DNA from: Chromatiaceae bacterium
GTDB lineage: Bacteria; Pseudomonadota; Gammaproteobacteria; Chromatiales; Chromatiaceae
Direction of reading: 5' to 3'
Length of the DNA stretch: 64,000 nucleotides
Assembly (NCBI GenBank): GCA_024235315.1
Contig: JACKMP010000001.1
Location: 186,001 to 250,000, forward strand
Translations under genes and position numbers: made by a program
Shown: one piece after another, positions 18,109-26,724 of the stretch
Layout: each line of letters opens with the position of its first letter
Position numbering within the stretch: the first letter of the stretch is position 1
Notes under the pieces: generated by a model
The model's database searches: none
What the model saw: only the letters and a program-made list of their open reading frames with translations
What the model was told of the DNA's origin: nothing

Positions 18109-18894
18109 CTATCCACCAAGATGTCTTGAAAAAAACTCTTTGGTTAACTCCTGGGCGCGTTTTGTAGCTGATTCGCTGTACTGCATATAGCTTCCGCCAC
18201 GGTCAGTTTTTCCGCTTGCGCCATAGTTGTCAAACGCGTGATGCGCTCCGGGCAAAACCTCGATTTCAAGGCCTGGAAAATTCTTTCCTGCATCGATGCA
18301 CGATTGGGTATGTTGGGTGTCATACTCTCCCATGATCTCTAACAGCGGGATACTATTTTCATTGTAATTAAACAATTGGCGGCAATGCCCATACATAGCA
18401 ATTGCAGCGCGGAAAGACTTTTTGTCTGAATCTGTTTGCATTTGATTAGCTAAGACACTGTTAATCGCGATGGCACCAGCCGAAAAGCCAATGACTCCGA
18501 TCCGATCAGGGTCCACGACCGGTAGCGACACGAGGTAATCTAGAGCGCCGAACGCATCTTCAGCCTGCAGAATCTTCCATCCAATCAATTGACCGCAAGT
18601 TCCTACCCAACGAGGTCCGTAAGAGTCAATGGTGAGCACAACATAGCCCAAGTCCGTCAGAAAATTGGGCCAATCTTGAGTTACGTGTGGCCTCAAGCCG
18701 CCACAAGTATGCAGTAAGACAACTGCGGGAAAGGGGCCGTCGCCCTCAGGTTTATAAAGGATGCCTTTAACTGTTGTTGGATTTTCGTAAGGTTGTCCAA
18801 AGCTCTTCGTGGAAAACTTTGTATTCGTTGCGGTGCAGGATATGAGGAAAAATGATGTAGTAAAAAGCAGTATCCATAAATTGAAATTGCGCAC
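18109..18894 (-). CDS. Dienelactone hydrolase family lipoprotein
   Basis: An alpha/beta hydrolase of 261 residues exported as a lipoprotein: N-terminal FNLWILLFTTSFFLISC has a lipobox with Cys20. The fold follows with PAVVLLHTCGGLRPH, the elbow GFSAGA (nucleophile Ser), an Asp in GEYDTQ and His in GAHHAFDN, a full catalytic triad. The nucleophile is Ser, not the Cys of true dienelactone hydrolase, so the substrate is open. It is plainly AT-richer than core genes and lies among mobile elements, suggesting acquisition. The IS3 element sits just past its stop codon. Confidence 0.88.
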   Translation of the reverse strand: MRNFNLWILLFTTSFFLISCTATNTKFSTKSFGQPYENPTTVKGILYKPEGDGPFPAVVLLHTCGGLRPHVTQDWPNFLTDLGYVVLTIDSYGPRWVGTCGQLIGWKILQAEDAFGALDYLVSLPVVDPDRIGVIGFSAGAIAINSVLANQMQTDSDKKSFRAAIAMYGHCRQLFNYNENSIPLLEIMGEYDTQHTQSCIDAGKNFPGLEIEVLPGAHHAFDNYGASGKTDRGGSYMQYSESATKRAQELTKEFFSRHLGG

Positions 18895-19149
18895 GTTAAC
18901 CTCCTATATATTCTGGTCGCCGAATTCGAAACCGAGTCGTTCACGGAAGCCTAGTTGGGTTTGTAATTCTTTTCAGCAATGAGAGTGGCTTACGGGCGGC
19001 TCGATTAATCGGTTCTGACGCCGCGAATAGCATCATGGTGGCAGTGGCGACGCCGTTGAGCTGCATTCATCGTCGTTTCTCGATTCCAGCGCCCAGGTTT
19101 TCTTGCCTTGTTTGGCGTTTCCCGCCGCCCTCGGCGCGTTTCCATCCAC

Positions 19150-19570
19150 TCAGGCGGCGCTCCAAGCGGATTGCGGCCTGAGTAAGAATTCCAGCCGGCG
19201 CATGTTGTAGGTCAGATTCATCAAACCGATCTTCACCGCCGCCCGCACTTTGCCCTTGGTACGCACCAGGATGTTGCCCTGGCGGGTGCGCTGATCACCA
19301 AAGACATGCTCGACACGGGCGCGAATCTTCGAACGTCGATGGTTGGCCGCCTGCTCCTGCCGGTTCAGGGCACGACGGCTGCTGCCTTTGCGGTAGATGC
19401 AGCTCTTGTAACCCTGTTCCCGAAGCTGTTCTTCACGAGCCTCCGACCGGTACGCTGAGTCGGCCCAGACCGAATGGCCGCAGCCCACTGCGGCCGAAGC
19501 CTGGTCCGACATCGCACGACCGCTCCGGCCGAATTACTGGCGTTGAGCACGCAGCAAGTCATGAACCGGA
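19150..19570 (-). pseudogene. IS5-family transposase C-terminal remnant
   Basis: The minus strand reads VWADSAYRSEAREEQLREQG, then SKIRARVEHVFGDQRTRQGN and KIGLMNLTYNMRRLEFLL, the last third of an IS5/IS1106-type transposase. Just upstream in the same frame PVHDLLRAQRQ is followed by a stop, and the N-terminal catalytic part is absent. No inverted repeats were found. It is unrelated to the intact IS5 copy at 11379-12677, whose C-terminus differs. Confidence 0.85.
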
Positions 19571-19798
19571 CCAGCCGTTCAACGGAGGCCGTTGCGACAC
19601 GGCACGGTTTGTGCGATGCAGCACCTACCTTGGTTCCTCTACGACCGCCCTCGTCGCCCGGTATCCACGCTCCCCATGGACCGGATCCCCGCCACCGCAG
19701 TACCCATGTTGCGTCGACGGTAACGGACGGACGCGTCGGATTGCGCTAGGATCGCTGCCTGTCAGGTCAGACCATCAAGCTTCACCACACGAGGTTAC

Positions 19799-20383
19799 AT
19801 GTTCCAGGTACGGATACATGGCAGAGGGGGCCAGGGCGTGGTCAGCGCCGCCGAGATGCTCTCCATCGCCGGTTTTCTCGAAGGCAGGCACACGCAGGCA
19901 TTCCCCAGCTTCGGATCGGAGCGCATGGGCGCGCCGGTCATGGCATTCTGCCGCTTCGACGACAAGGAGATCCGGTTGCGCGAGCCGGTCATGGCGCCAG
20001 ACGCGCTGATCATCCAGGACACGACGCTGCTGCATCAGGTCAATCTGTTCGAAGGTGTCTGCGACGCCGGCTACGTGCTGATCAATTCGACCCGCACGCC
20101 CTCAGAACTCGGGCTCGATGATTTCTTTGCCAGTCGCCCGGGTATCCGCGTACTGACTGTTCCGGCATCACAGCTGGCACTCGAGCACGTCGGCAGGCCG
20201 CTGCCCAACGCCGCGCTGCTCGGCGGGTTCGCCGCGCTCACCGGCATTATCCGCTTCGACTCGGTCGCAGCCGCGATCGCAGAGAAATTCTCCGGCAGGA
20301 TTGCATCCAGCAACGTCGCGGCGGCAAAAGCCGCTTACGAGATTGCCGTCACCGCGACCCGGGAGGCAAGCGCCGCATGTTGA
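19799..20383 (+). CDS. porG: Pyruvate/2-oxoacid:ferredoxin oxidoreductase, gamma subunit
   Basis: A 194-residue gamma subunit of a multi-subunit 2-oxoacid:ferredoxin oxidoreductase. The start MFQVRIHGRGGQGVVSAAEM carries the family glycine-rich motif, followed by FPSFGSERMGAPVMAF and a C-terminal NAALLGGFAALTG block. It follows a good site (GAGG, four bases before ATG) and overlaps the alpha gene by seven bases. It opens the operon porG-porA-porB-porD/gltD, so the complex is complete here. Confidence 0.94.
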   Translation: MFQVRIHGRGGQGVVSAAEMLSIAGFLEGRHTQAFPSFGSERMGAPVMAFCRFDDKEIRLREPVMAPDALIIQDTTLLHQVNLFEGVCDAGYVLINSTRTPSELGLDDFFASRPGIRVLTVPASQLALEHVGRPLPNAALLGGFAALTGIIRFDSVAAAIAEKFSGRIASSNVAAAKAAYEIAVTATREASAAC

Positions 20384-21630
20384 AACAGATCGAAGGATCC
20401 CGTGCCGTGGCCGAGGCGGTGGCACTGTGCCGACCGGAGGTTATCTGCGCCTACCCGATCACGCCGCAGACCCACATCGTCGAGAACCTCGGACAGCTGG
20501 TCAAAACCGGGGAACTGAGCAACTGCGAGTTCATCAACGTCGAGTCCGAATTCGCCGCTCTCTCGGTGGCGATTGGTGCCAGCGCGACCGGCGCCCGGGC
20601 CTACACAGCGACCGCCAGCCAGGGACTGCTGTTCATGGCAGAGGCCGTCTACAACGCCTCTGGCCTCGGTCTGCCGATCGTGATGACCATCGGCAACCGC
20701 GCGATCGGGGCACCCATCAACATCTGGAACGACCAGCAGGACAGCATGTCAATGCGCGATGCCGGCTGGATCCAGCTGTATGCCGAGACCAATCAGGAGG
20801 CGGTGGACCTGCATATCCAGGCGGTGCGCCTTGCAGAGGAGCTGTCGGTGCCGGTGATGGTGTGCGTCGACGGGTTCATCCTGACCCACGCCTACGAGCG
20901 TGTGGACCTGCCGTCGCAGGAACAGGTCGATGCCTTTGTGCCGGCGTATGAGCCGCGCCAGGTCCTGGACCCGGCGGAGCCGGTCACGATCGGGGCCATG
21001 GTCGGACCCGAGGCGTTCACCGAGGTGCGTTACCTCGCACACTACCGGCAGATGCAGGCGCTGTGGCTCATCCCCGAGCTGGCGGAAGAGTTCGAGCAGC
21101 ACTTCGGACGCGCCGCCGGCGGCCTGCTGCGCCCCTATCATACGGAGGCTGCGGAAACCCTGGTCGTCGCGCTGGGATCGGTCAACGGCACAATCAAGGA
21201 CGTGGTCGATCAACTCAATGACGAGGGCGTGGCGATCGGCTGCGTCAGCATCACATCGTTTCGCCCCTTCCCAGCCAGGAAACTGCGCGAGACCATCGGG
21301 CACGCCCGGCGCGTGGTGGTGATCGAGAAGTCGCTGGCGGTGGGGATCGGCGGCATCGTGTCGACCGACGTGCGCATGGCGCTGGCCGGTGCCGGCATAC
21401 CGGTGTTCACAGTGATCGCCGGCCTCGGCGGCCGGGCGATCACCCAGGCATCGCTGCACGATGTCCTGACGAAGGCACATCACGATGCCCTGCAGCGGCT
21501 GACCTTTCTCGACCTGCGGCACGATGTCATCCATCGCGAGATCGAACGCCTGGAGACCCAGCGCCGCTCGGGCCCGGTGGCGGAAAACATCCTGCGTGAA
21601 CTCGGCAGTGTCGCCGACCACATCGGTTAA
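20377..21630 (+). CDS. porA: Pyruvate/2-oxoacid:ferredoxin oxidoreductase, alpha subunit
   Basis: A 417-residue alpha subunit with the pyrimidine-binding part of the thiamine-diphosphate site. Motifs are CAYPITPQTHIVENLG, NVESEFAALSVAIGASATGA, TATASQGLLFMAEAVYNASG and, in the second domain, VVVIEKSLAVGIGG. The substrate could be pyruvate or a related 2-oxoacid; the PITPQT pattern fits the pyruvate/VOR group. Translation is probably coupled to porG through the overlap. Confidence 0.94.
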   Translation: MLKQIEGSRAVAEAVALCRPEVICAYPITPQTHIVENLGQLVKTGELSNCEFINVESEFAALSVAIGASATGARAYTATASQGLLFMAEAVYNASGLGLPIVMTIGNRAIGAPINIWNDQQDSMSMRDAGWIQLYAETNQEAVDLHIQAVRLAEELSVPVMVCVDGFILTHAYERVDLPSQEQVDAFVPAYEPRQVLDPAEPVTIGAMVGPEAFTEVRYLAHYRQMQALWLIPELAEEFEQHFGRAAGGLLRPYHTEAAETLVVALGSVNGTIKDVVDQLNDEGVAIGCVSITSFRPFPARKLRETIGHARRVVVIEKSLAVGIGGIVSTDVRMALAGAGIPVFTVIAGLGGRAITQASLHDVLTKAHHDALQRLTFLDLRHDVIHREIERLETQRRSGPVAENILRELGSVADHIG

Positions 21631-21642
21631 GGGGGTTCGAGC

Positions 21643-22644
21643 ATGCGCACATCTCATGTGAAGTTCTATCAGACCGGGACCTTCACCGTCGGCAACCGCC
21701 TGCTCAGTGAGGCGGAGCGCTCGGTGCAATCGACCCTGGAGCGGACCAATGCGCTCAACTCCGGACACCGTGCCTGCCAGGGCTGCGGCGAGGCACTGGG
21801 TGCGCGCTACGCGATCGATGCCGCGATGCGCGCCACCGACAACCAGCTGATCGCGGCCAACGCGACCGGTTGCCTGGAGGTGTTCTCGACGCCGTATCCG
21901 CAGACCTCCTGGCAGATCCCCTGGATCCACTCGCTGTTCGGCAACACCGCCGCCGTCGCCACCGGCGTGGCCGCGGCACTGCGGGTCAAGGGCCGCACGC
22001 AGACCCGGGTCGTCGCACAGGGTGGCGACGGCGGCACCACCGACATCGGCTTCGGCTGCCTGTCGGGCATGTTCGAGCGCAACGACGACGTGCTGTACAT
22101 CTGCTACGACAACGAGGCCTACATGAACACCGGTGTGCAGCGCTCGTCGGCCACGCCGCCGGCCGCGCGCACTGCGACCAGCCAGGCGGTCGGCAGCGAA
22201 CCCGGCAACGTGTTCGGCCAGGGCAAGAACGTGCCACTGATCGCGATGGCGCACGAGATCCCCTACGTGGCCACCGCGTCGGTAGCCGATGTCCGGGACC
22301 TGGAGACCAAGGTCACTAAGGCTATGTCGATGCATGGCGCCCGCTATATCCATATCCTGGTGCCCTGCCCGCTGGGCTGGGGTGCCGCACCGCACGACAC
22401 CGTGAATCTGGCCCGCCTGGCGACAGAGTCGGGACTGTTCCCGGTGTTCGAGGCCGAGCATGGCGAGATCACCGACCGGCGGACGATTCGCCGCAAGGTC
22501 CCGGTGGAGGACTACCTCAGGCGACAGAAGCGTTTCGCCCACCTGTTCAAGCCGGAACTGCGGACCGACGTGATCGCCCAACTGCAGGCAATGGCCGATC
22601 GCAACATCCGCCGCTTCGGCCTGCTCGACAAGGAAGAGCTGTAA
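21643..22644 (+). CDS. porB: Pyruvate/2-oxoacid:ferredoxin oxidoreductase, beta subunit
   Basis: A 333-residue beta subunit holding the thiamine-diphosphate diphosphate-binding domain and one iron-sulfur cluster. HRACQGCGEALGARY near residue 45 carries two cluster Cys; GCLEVFSTPYPQTSW and the TPP motif GDGGTTDIGFGCLSG, ending at NEAYMNTG, follow. A ribosome binding site (GGGGG) lies 12 bases after porA. The stop overlaps the next ATG as TAATG, which points to coupled expression with the flavoprotein. Confidence 0.95.
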   Translation: MRTSHVKFYQTGTFTVGNRLLSEAERSVQSTLERTNALNSGHRACQGCGEALGARYAIDAAMRATDNQLIAANATGCLEVFSTPYPQTSWQIPWIHSLFGNTAAVATGVAAALRVKGRTQTRVVAQGGDGGTTDIGFGCLSGMFERNDDVLYICYDNEAYMNTGVQRSSATPPAARTATSQAVGSEPGNVFGQGKNVPLIAMAHEIPYVATASVADVRDLETKVTKAMSMHGARYIHILVPCPLGWGAAPHDTVNLARLATESGLFPVFEAEHGEITDRRTIRRKVPVEDYLRRQKRFAHLFKPELRTDVIAQLQAMADRNIRRFGLLDKEEL

Positions 22645-24269
22645 TGCGCAAGCCATTTGCCGTCACCCTCGATGTCGGATCCAGCCTGGCCAACCTGACC
22701 GGTTCCTGGCGCAGCGAGCGACCGGTGTACGTCGACCGCCTCCCGCCCTGCAACGCGACCTGCCCCGCCGGCGAAAACATCCAGCAGTGGCTGTTCCATG
22801 CGGAGGAAGGCCACTACGAGGCGGCTTGGCGGGTATTGACCCGTGACAACCCGCTGGCCGCGATCATGGGACGCGTCTGCTATCACCCCTGCGAGGGCGC
22901 CTGCAACCGCGGCCAGCTCGACGAATCGGTCGGCATCAATGCGGTGGAGCGCTTCCTCGGCGACGAGGCCACACGACAGGGGTGGTGCTTTGATCCGGTC
23001 ACGACCGAGAGCGGCAAGCGGGTGATGGTCGTCGGCTCGGGGCCAGCCGGCCTGTCCGCTGCCTATCACCTGCGCAGCAAGGGCCACGGGGTGGTCATCT
23101 TCGAGGCTGAACCACTCGCGGGCGGGATGCTTCGCTATGGGATTCCGCAATATCGTCTGCCGCGCGCGGTAATCGACAGCGATGTGCAGCGGATCATCGA
23201 CATGGGCGTCGAGTTGCGCCTCGGGCAGCGGATCGAAGACATCCAGGCGACCATGCAGCAGGAGGGATTCGACGCCTGCTTCCTCGGTGTCGGCTCGCAG
23301 ATCGGCAAACGCGCCTATATCCCGGCCGGCGACGCACGCAAGATCACCGATGCGGTCGGCGTACTGCACCAGATGGAAGGCGAGCACAAGCCGCTGCTGG
23401 GCCGCCGTGTCATCGTCTACGGCGGCGGCAACACCGCGATCGATGTCGCGCGCACGGCGCGTCGTCTCGGTGCCGAGGAATCAGTGATCGTCTACCGGCG
23501 CACCCGCGACAAGATGCCTGCGCACAGCCACGAGGTCAGCGAGGCCCTGGAGGAAGGCGTCAAGCTCAAGTGGTTGAGCACGATCACTGCGGCGGACGAG
23601 GAAACCATCACAGTCGAGAAGATGGAGCTGGACGACGATGGTTTCCCGCAGCCGACCGGTGAGTTCGAGACCATGCCGGCGGACTCTGTGGTGCTGGCAC
23701 TGGGCCAGGACGTCGACCTCGACCTGCTGAACCGGCTGCCCGGTCTGACGATCGAACGCGGTGTCGTGCAGGTCGATGCCAATCGGGCGACCGGTGTCCC
23801 CGGCGTGTTTGCCGGCGGTGACATGGTCGGCGGCGAGCGCACGGTGACGGTAGCCGTCGGGCACGGAAAACGCGCCGCGCGCGCAATCGATGCGTACCTT
23901 CAAGGGGTCCACCACAAACCAGCCGGCAAACACGAACTGGCGACCTTCGACCGGCTCAATACCTGGTACTACTCGGATGCGCCCAAGAGCATCCGTCCCG
24001 TCCTCGACATCATCCGGCGGCAGTCGACGTTCGATGAAGTGGTCGGCGGCCTGGACGAGGCCAACGCCCTGTACGAGGCACGGCGCTGCATGTCATGCGG
24101 AAACTGCTTCGAATGCGATACCTGTTACGGCGTATGCCCGGACAACGCGGTGATCAAGCTCGGCCCCGGCAAACGCTTCAGGTTCAACTATGACTACTGC
24201 AAAGGCTGTGGCCTGTGCGTTGCAGAATGTCCCTGTGGCGCCATCCGTATCGAGGCCGAACCGGACTGA
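22644..24269 (+). CDS. GltD-like NAD(P)H flavoprotein fused to a PorD-type ferredoxin
   Basis: A 541-residue fusion. The N-terminal Cys-rich part (CNATCPAGENIQQW, CYHPCEGACNRG) binds iron-sulfur clusters as in glutamate synthase small subunits. Next are an FAD site (VVGSGPAGLSAAYHLRSKG, about residues 125-143), a NAD(P) site (VIVYGGGNTAIDVARTARRL, about 255-274), and at about 480-535 a two-cluster ferredoxin domain (CMSCGNCFECDTCYGVCP, CKGCGLCVAECPCGAI). As the last gene of the por operon it probably links NAD(P)H to the oxidoreductase through its own clusters. The link is inference; the domains are visible. Confidence 0.92.
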   Translation: MRKPFAVTLDVGSSLANLTGSWRSERPVYVDRLPPCNATCPAGENIQQWLFHAEEGHYEAAWRVLTRDNPLAAIMGRVCYHPCEGACNRGQLDESVGINAVERFLGDEATRQGWCFDPVTTESGKRVMVVGSGPAGLSAAYHLRSKGHGVVIFEAEPLAGGMLRYGIPQYRLPRAVIDSDVQRIIDMGVELRLGQRIEDIQATMQQEGFDACFLGVGSQIGKRAYIPAGDARKITDAVGVLHQMEGEHKPLLGRRVIVYGGGNTAIDVARTARRLGAEESVIVYRRTRDKMPAHSHEVSEALEEGVKLKWLSTITAADEETITVEKMELDDDGFPQPTGEFETMPADSVVLALGQDVDLDLLNRLPGLTIERGVVQVDANRATGVPGVFAGGDMVGGERTVTVAVGHGKRAARAIDAYLQGVHHKPAGKHELATFDRLNTWYYSDAPKSIRPVLDIIRRQSTFDEVVGGLDEANALYEARRCMSCGNCFECDTCYGVCPDNAVIKLGPGKRFRFNYDYCKGCGLCVAECPCGAIRIEAEPD

Positions 24270-24318
24270 CCGAGGGTGCTCGTGGACGCGTCAGGCCGGC
24301 TCGACAGCGGCGTGTCAC

Positions 24319-25179
24319 TCAGTTGTAGATCAGCTCGGACCAGCGCCCCTGTGAACGCATCCAGTCCCTGGTCTCGCGCCATGCCTTGGGCGACATGGCG
24401 GCCTGTTCCATGACCTCGTCGAAGGTCTCCGCGACCTTGCCAAGTCCCGCGAGATAGACATGGGTGTTCGGTTCCTGCATCAGGTCCCAGACCTGCTGCG
24501 CGGTATCCTGCAGTGCCAGCGCCAGTGCATCGCTCTCCGATGACAGCGGCTTGCTGATCAACGCACGAAAAGCAGCGAACGTCTGTTCATCGTAGTAGTT
24601 CGACAGGTCGTCGTCGGCATCGTTGCGATACAGCAGGTCGAGGCCGCTGATCGCGCCATAGTAGAGCCGTACCTGGCCGAGCCACTCGCCGCGCTGGCGG
24701 TAGATCTCCTGCACGAAGCCACGGAACGGCGCAACGCCGGTCCCTGTGCCGATCATCAGGATGTTGGAACGGTTGTCGACCGGCACCTTGAACGGACTGC
24801 GATATGGCCCAGTGATCGTCACCTTCTGCCCCTCGGCCGCGTCACACAGGAAGTTGGACGCAATACCCGGGTAGCGTTCGCCGCTGACCTCGTCGACGTA
24901 GAAACAGCGCCGCACCAGGAGCTCGAGTTCGATGCGATCGCCCTCACCCACCCTGTGACCGCTGGCGATCGAGTAACGCCGGGTGTGGAACCTGTTGCCC
25001 ATGGGATGCGGACCGGTAACGACGACGCCGATCGTCTGGCCGACGGAGAACCGGAACGCCGGATCATCGATACTCAACCTGATACGCCGTACCTCGTCGC
25101 GCGCCGGCTCTGTGATACGCACACTCTCGGTAATGACGGCCTCGCTGACGGGGCCCAGTTCCTGCGTGCTTTCGATCAT
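24319..25179 (-). CDS. Ferredoxin-NADP+ reductase, plant type
   Basis: An FAD enzyme of 286 residues that moves electrons between ferredoxin and NADP(H). FAD-binding RRYSIAS lies near residue 68, NAD(P)-binding ILMIGTGTGVAPFRGFVQEI near 140, and VYLAGLGKVAETFDEVM near 240. The C-terminus WSELIYN has the penultimate tyrosine expected to stack on the flavin. It is the last gene of the rnf-PFOR operon, 18 bases after a small Cys-rich gene, and faces the por operon. That placing suggests it works on the same ferredoxin pool. Confidence 0.93.
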   Translation of the reverse strand: MIESTQELGPVSEAVITESVRITEPARDEVRRIRLSIDDPAFRFSVGQTIGVVVTGPHPMGNRFHTRRYSIASGHRVGEGDRIELELLVRRCFYVDEVSGERYPGIASNFLCDAAEGQKVTITGPYRSPFKVPVDNRSNILMIGTGTGVAPFRGFVQEIYRQRGEWLGQVRLYYGAISGLDLLYRNDADDDLSNYYDEQTFAAFRALISKPLSSESDALALALQDTAQQVWDLMQEPNTHVYLAGLGKVAETFDEVMEQAAMSPKAWRETRDWMRSQGRWSELIYN

Positions 25180-25197
25180 CTTGTCGTACTCCGTGGA

Positions 25198-25437
25198 TTA
25201 CTCGTGACGCCCATTTGGCGCCGCCATCTCAACCCTGATGGGGCGCGCCTGTCCGGACTTCGTCTTTGTTGTGCAGCTGCCCTGGCTGCACGAACACCCG
25301 CCGCCACACCCGGCCTCACCGCGAAACGGCCCGAGGCTCGGGTTGCGCTGTGCAAACCGGCGGTACAGGTCCTGCACGTACAGCCAACCGACCATCACCG
25401 CGAAGATCAGGACACTGGTCAATGCGAACTCAGCCAT
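25198..25437 (-). CDS. Small Cys-rich membrane protein in rnf operon
   Basis: A 79-residue protein starting at ATG 25437, overlapping the end of rnfA by eight bases. One membrane helix (TSVLIFAVMVGWLYVQDLY) is followed by a basic patch and CGGGCSCSQGSC. The plan, one helix then a Cys cluster, recalls NqrM, which helps mature the related Na+-NQR, and FeoB-associated Cys-rich proteins; the sequence itself is not clearly either. In an rnf operon a role in inserting iron or clusters is the simplest guess. The tail after the Cys is Arg/Lys-rich. Confidence 0.75.
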   Translation of the reverse strand: MAEFALTSVLIFAVMVGWLYVQDLYRRFAQRNPSLGPFRGEAGCGGGCSCSQGSCTTKTKSGQARPIRVEMAAPNGRHE

Positions 25438-26020
25438 GCGACCCCCCAAGCCCGGCGAAGCCCATGAAGGCCAGCGACAGCAGGCCGGCCAGCATCAGGC
25501 TCATCGCCGCCCCCTGGCTGACCGCCGGCACCTCGGCCAGTTCCAGCTTCTCGCGCAGTCCGGACATCAGCAGCAGCGCCAGGGTGAAGCCAACCCCCGC
25601 ACCCAGCGCATACACCACGCTCTGCAGAAAATCGTATTCCTTGGCGGTCTGGAACAGTGCCAGGCCCAGGATCGCGCAATTGGTCGTGATCAGCGGCAGA
25701 AAGATACCGAGGCTGCGAAACAGCGACGGACTGAACTTCTTGATGAACATCTCGACCAGCTGCACCGCCGAGGCGATCACCGCGATGTAGCAGATCAGGC
25801 GCAGGAACATCAGGTCGAGTTCGGTGAGCAGCCAGTTGATGCCATAGGCCGACACCGAGCTGACCAGCATCACGAACAGGGTCGCCAGCCCCATGTTCCA
25901 CGCGGTCTCCTTCTTCGCCGACACACCGAGGAACGGACAGATGCCGAGGAACAGCGCCAGCACAAAGTTGTTGACCACGGCGGCGTTGAGGAAGATGAAA
26001 CCGAGTGATTCACCTTGCAT
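25430..26020 (-). CDS. rnfA: Rnf complex subunit RnfA
   Basis: A membrane subunit of the Rnf ferredoxin:NAD+ oxidoreductase, 196 residues from ATG 26020. It starts MQGESLGFIFLNAAVVNNFV and has about six helices, with LGICPFLGVSAK and ITTNCAILGLALF, the Cys-bearing segments that hold the membrane iron-sulfur cluster shared with RnfE. The start overlaps rnfE by 11 bases. Upstream in-frame codons to 26104 lie inside rnfE and are rejected. Confidence 0.96.
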   Translation of the reverse strand: MQGESLGFIFLNAAVVNNFVLALFLGICPFLGVSAKKETAWNMGLATLFVMLVSSVSAYGINWLLTELDLMFLRLICYIAVIASAVQLVEMFIKKFSPSLFRSLGIFLPLITTNCAILGLALFQTAKEYDFLQSVVYALGAGVGFTLALLLMSGLREKLELAEVPAVSQGAAMSLMLAGLLSLAFMGFAGLGGSHG

Positions 26021-26669
26021 CGGACACCCCTCCCTTTTCGAGCACACGCTGGTCTTGCCGTTGACGGATATAGGCGAACAGCAGCAGCCAGCTGCCAAGC
26101 ACAAAGAATCCGCCAGGCGGCAGGATCATCACCACCCAGGGCTCGAAGTTCGCGGGCATGACCTGGAACCCCAGCAGCGTGCCATTGCCCAGCACTTCGC
26201 GCACAGTCCCCAGGGCGAGCAGCGCCACGGTAAACCCGGCACCCATCCCGAGGCTGTTGACCAGCGTGGTATGCAGTCGCTGTTTCGAGGCATAGGCCTC
26301 GGCGCGGCCGAGGATCACGCAATTCGCCACGATCAGCTGGATGAAGGCCCCCAGCGCGTTGTACAGGTCGAGGCTGATCGCCTGGATTGCGTAGTCGACC
26401 ACAGTGACAAAAGTGGCGATGATCACGATGTAACTGGCGATACGCACCTGCTTGGGGATCAGGTTGCGCAACAGCGAGATCAGGCCACTGGACGCCACCA
26501 GCACGAAGGTCGTCGCCAGCCCCATCGCGATCGCGTTCATCGTGGAGTTGGTCACCGCCAATACCGGGCACATGCCCAGCAGCATCACGAACACAGGGTT
26601 CTCTTCCCACAGGCCGCGCAGGAAGGTATCCAGCCCGAGCTTTTCCTGTTGGTGCCGCAGGGTCGCCAT
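26010..26669 (-). CDS. rnfE: Rnf complex subunit RnfE
   Basis: A 219-residue membrane subunit paralogous to RnfA in inverted topology. LLGMCPVLAVTNSTMNAIAM (about residues 31-50) and LIVANCVILGRAEAYASK (about 112-129) carry the conserved Cys. About six helices are visible and the C-terminus is charged. It lies 55 bases after rnfG and overlaps rnfA. The gap from 26670 to 26724 shows no gene. Confidence 0.96.
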   Translation of the reverse strand: MATLRHQQEKLGLDTFLRGLWEENPVFVMLLGMCPVLAVTNSTMNAIAMGLATTFVLVASSGLISLLRNLIPKQVRIASYIVIIATFVTVVDYAIQAISLDLYNALGAFIQLIVANCVILGRAEAYASKQRLHTTLVNSLGMGAGFTVALLALGTVREVLGNGTLLGFQVMPANFEPWVVMILPPGGFFVLGSWLLLFAYIRQRQDQRVLEKGGVSDAR

Positions 26670-26724
26670 TACCGATCACCCCCGAAAGGTTGTATCCGAC
26701 ACATTCGAACAGGCGGACGACCAT

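Noticed and set aside
20749..22656. 635-codon minus-strand frame over porA/porB
   Set aside because: Antisense shadow of the por genes, with no domain or ribosome site.
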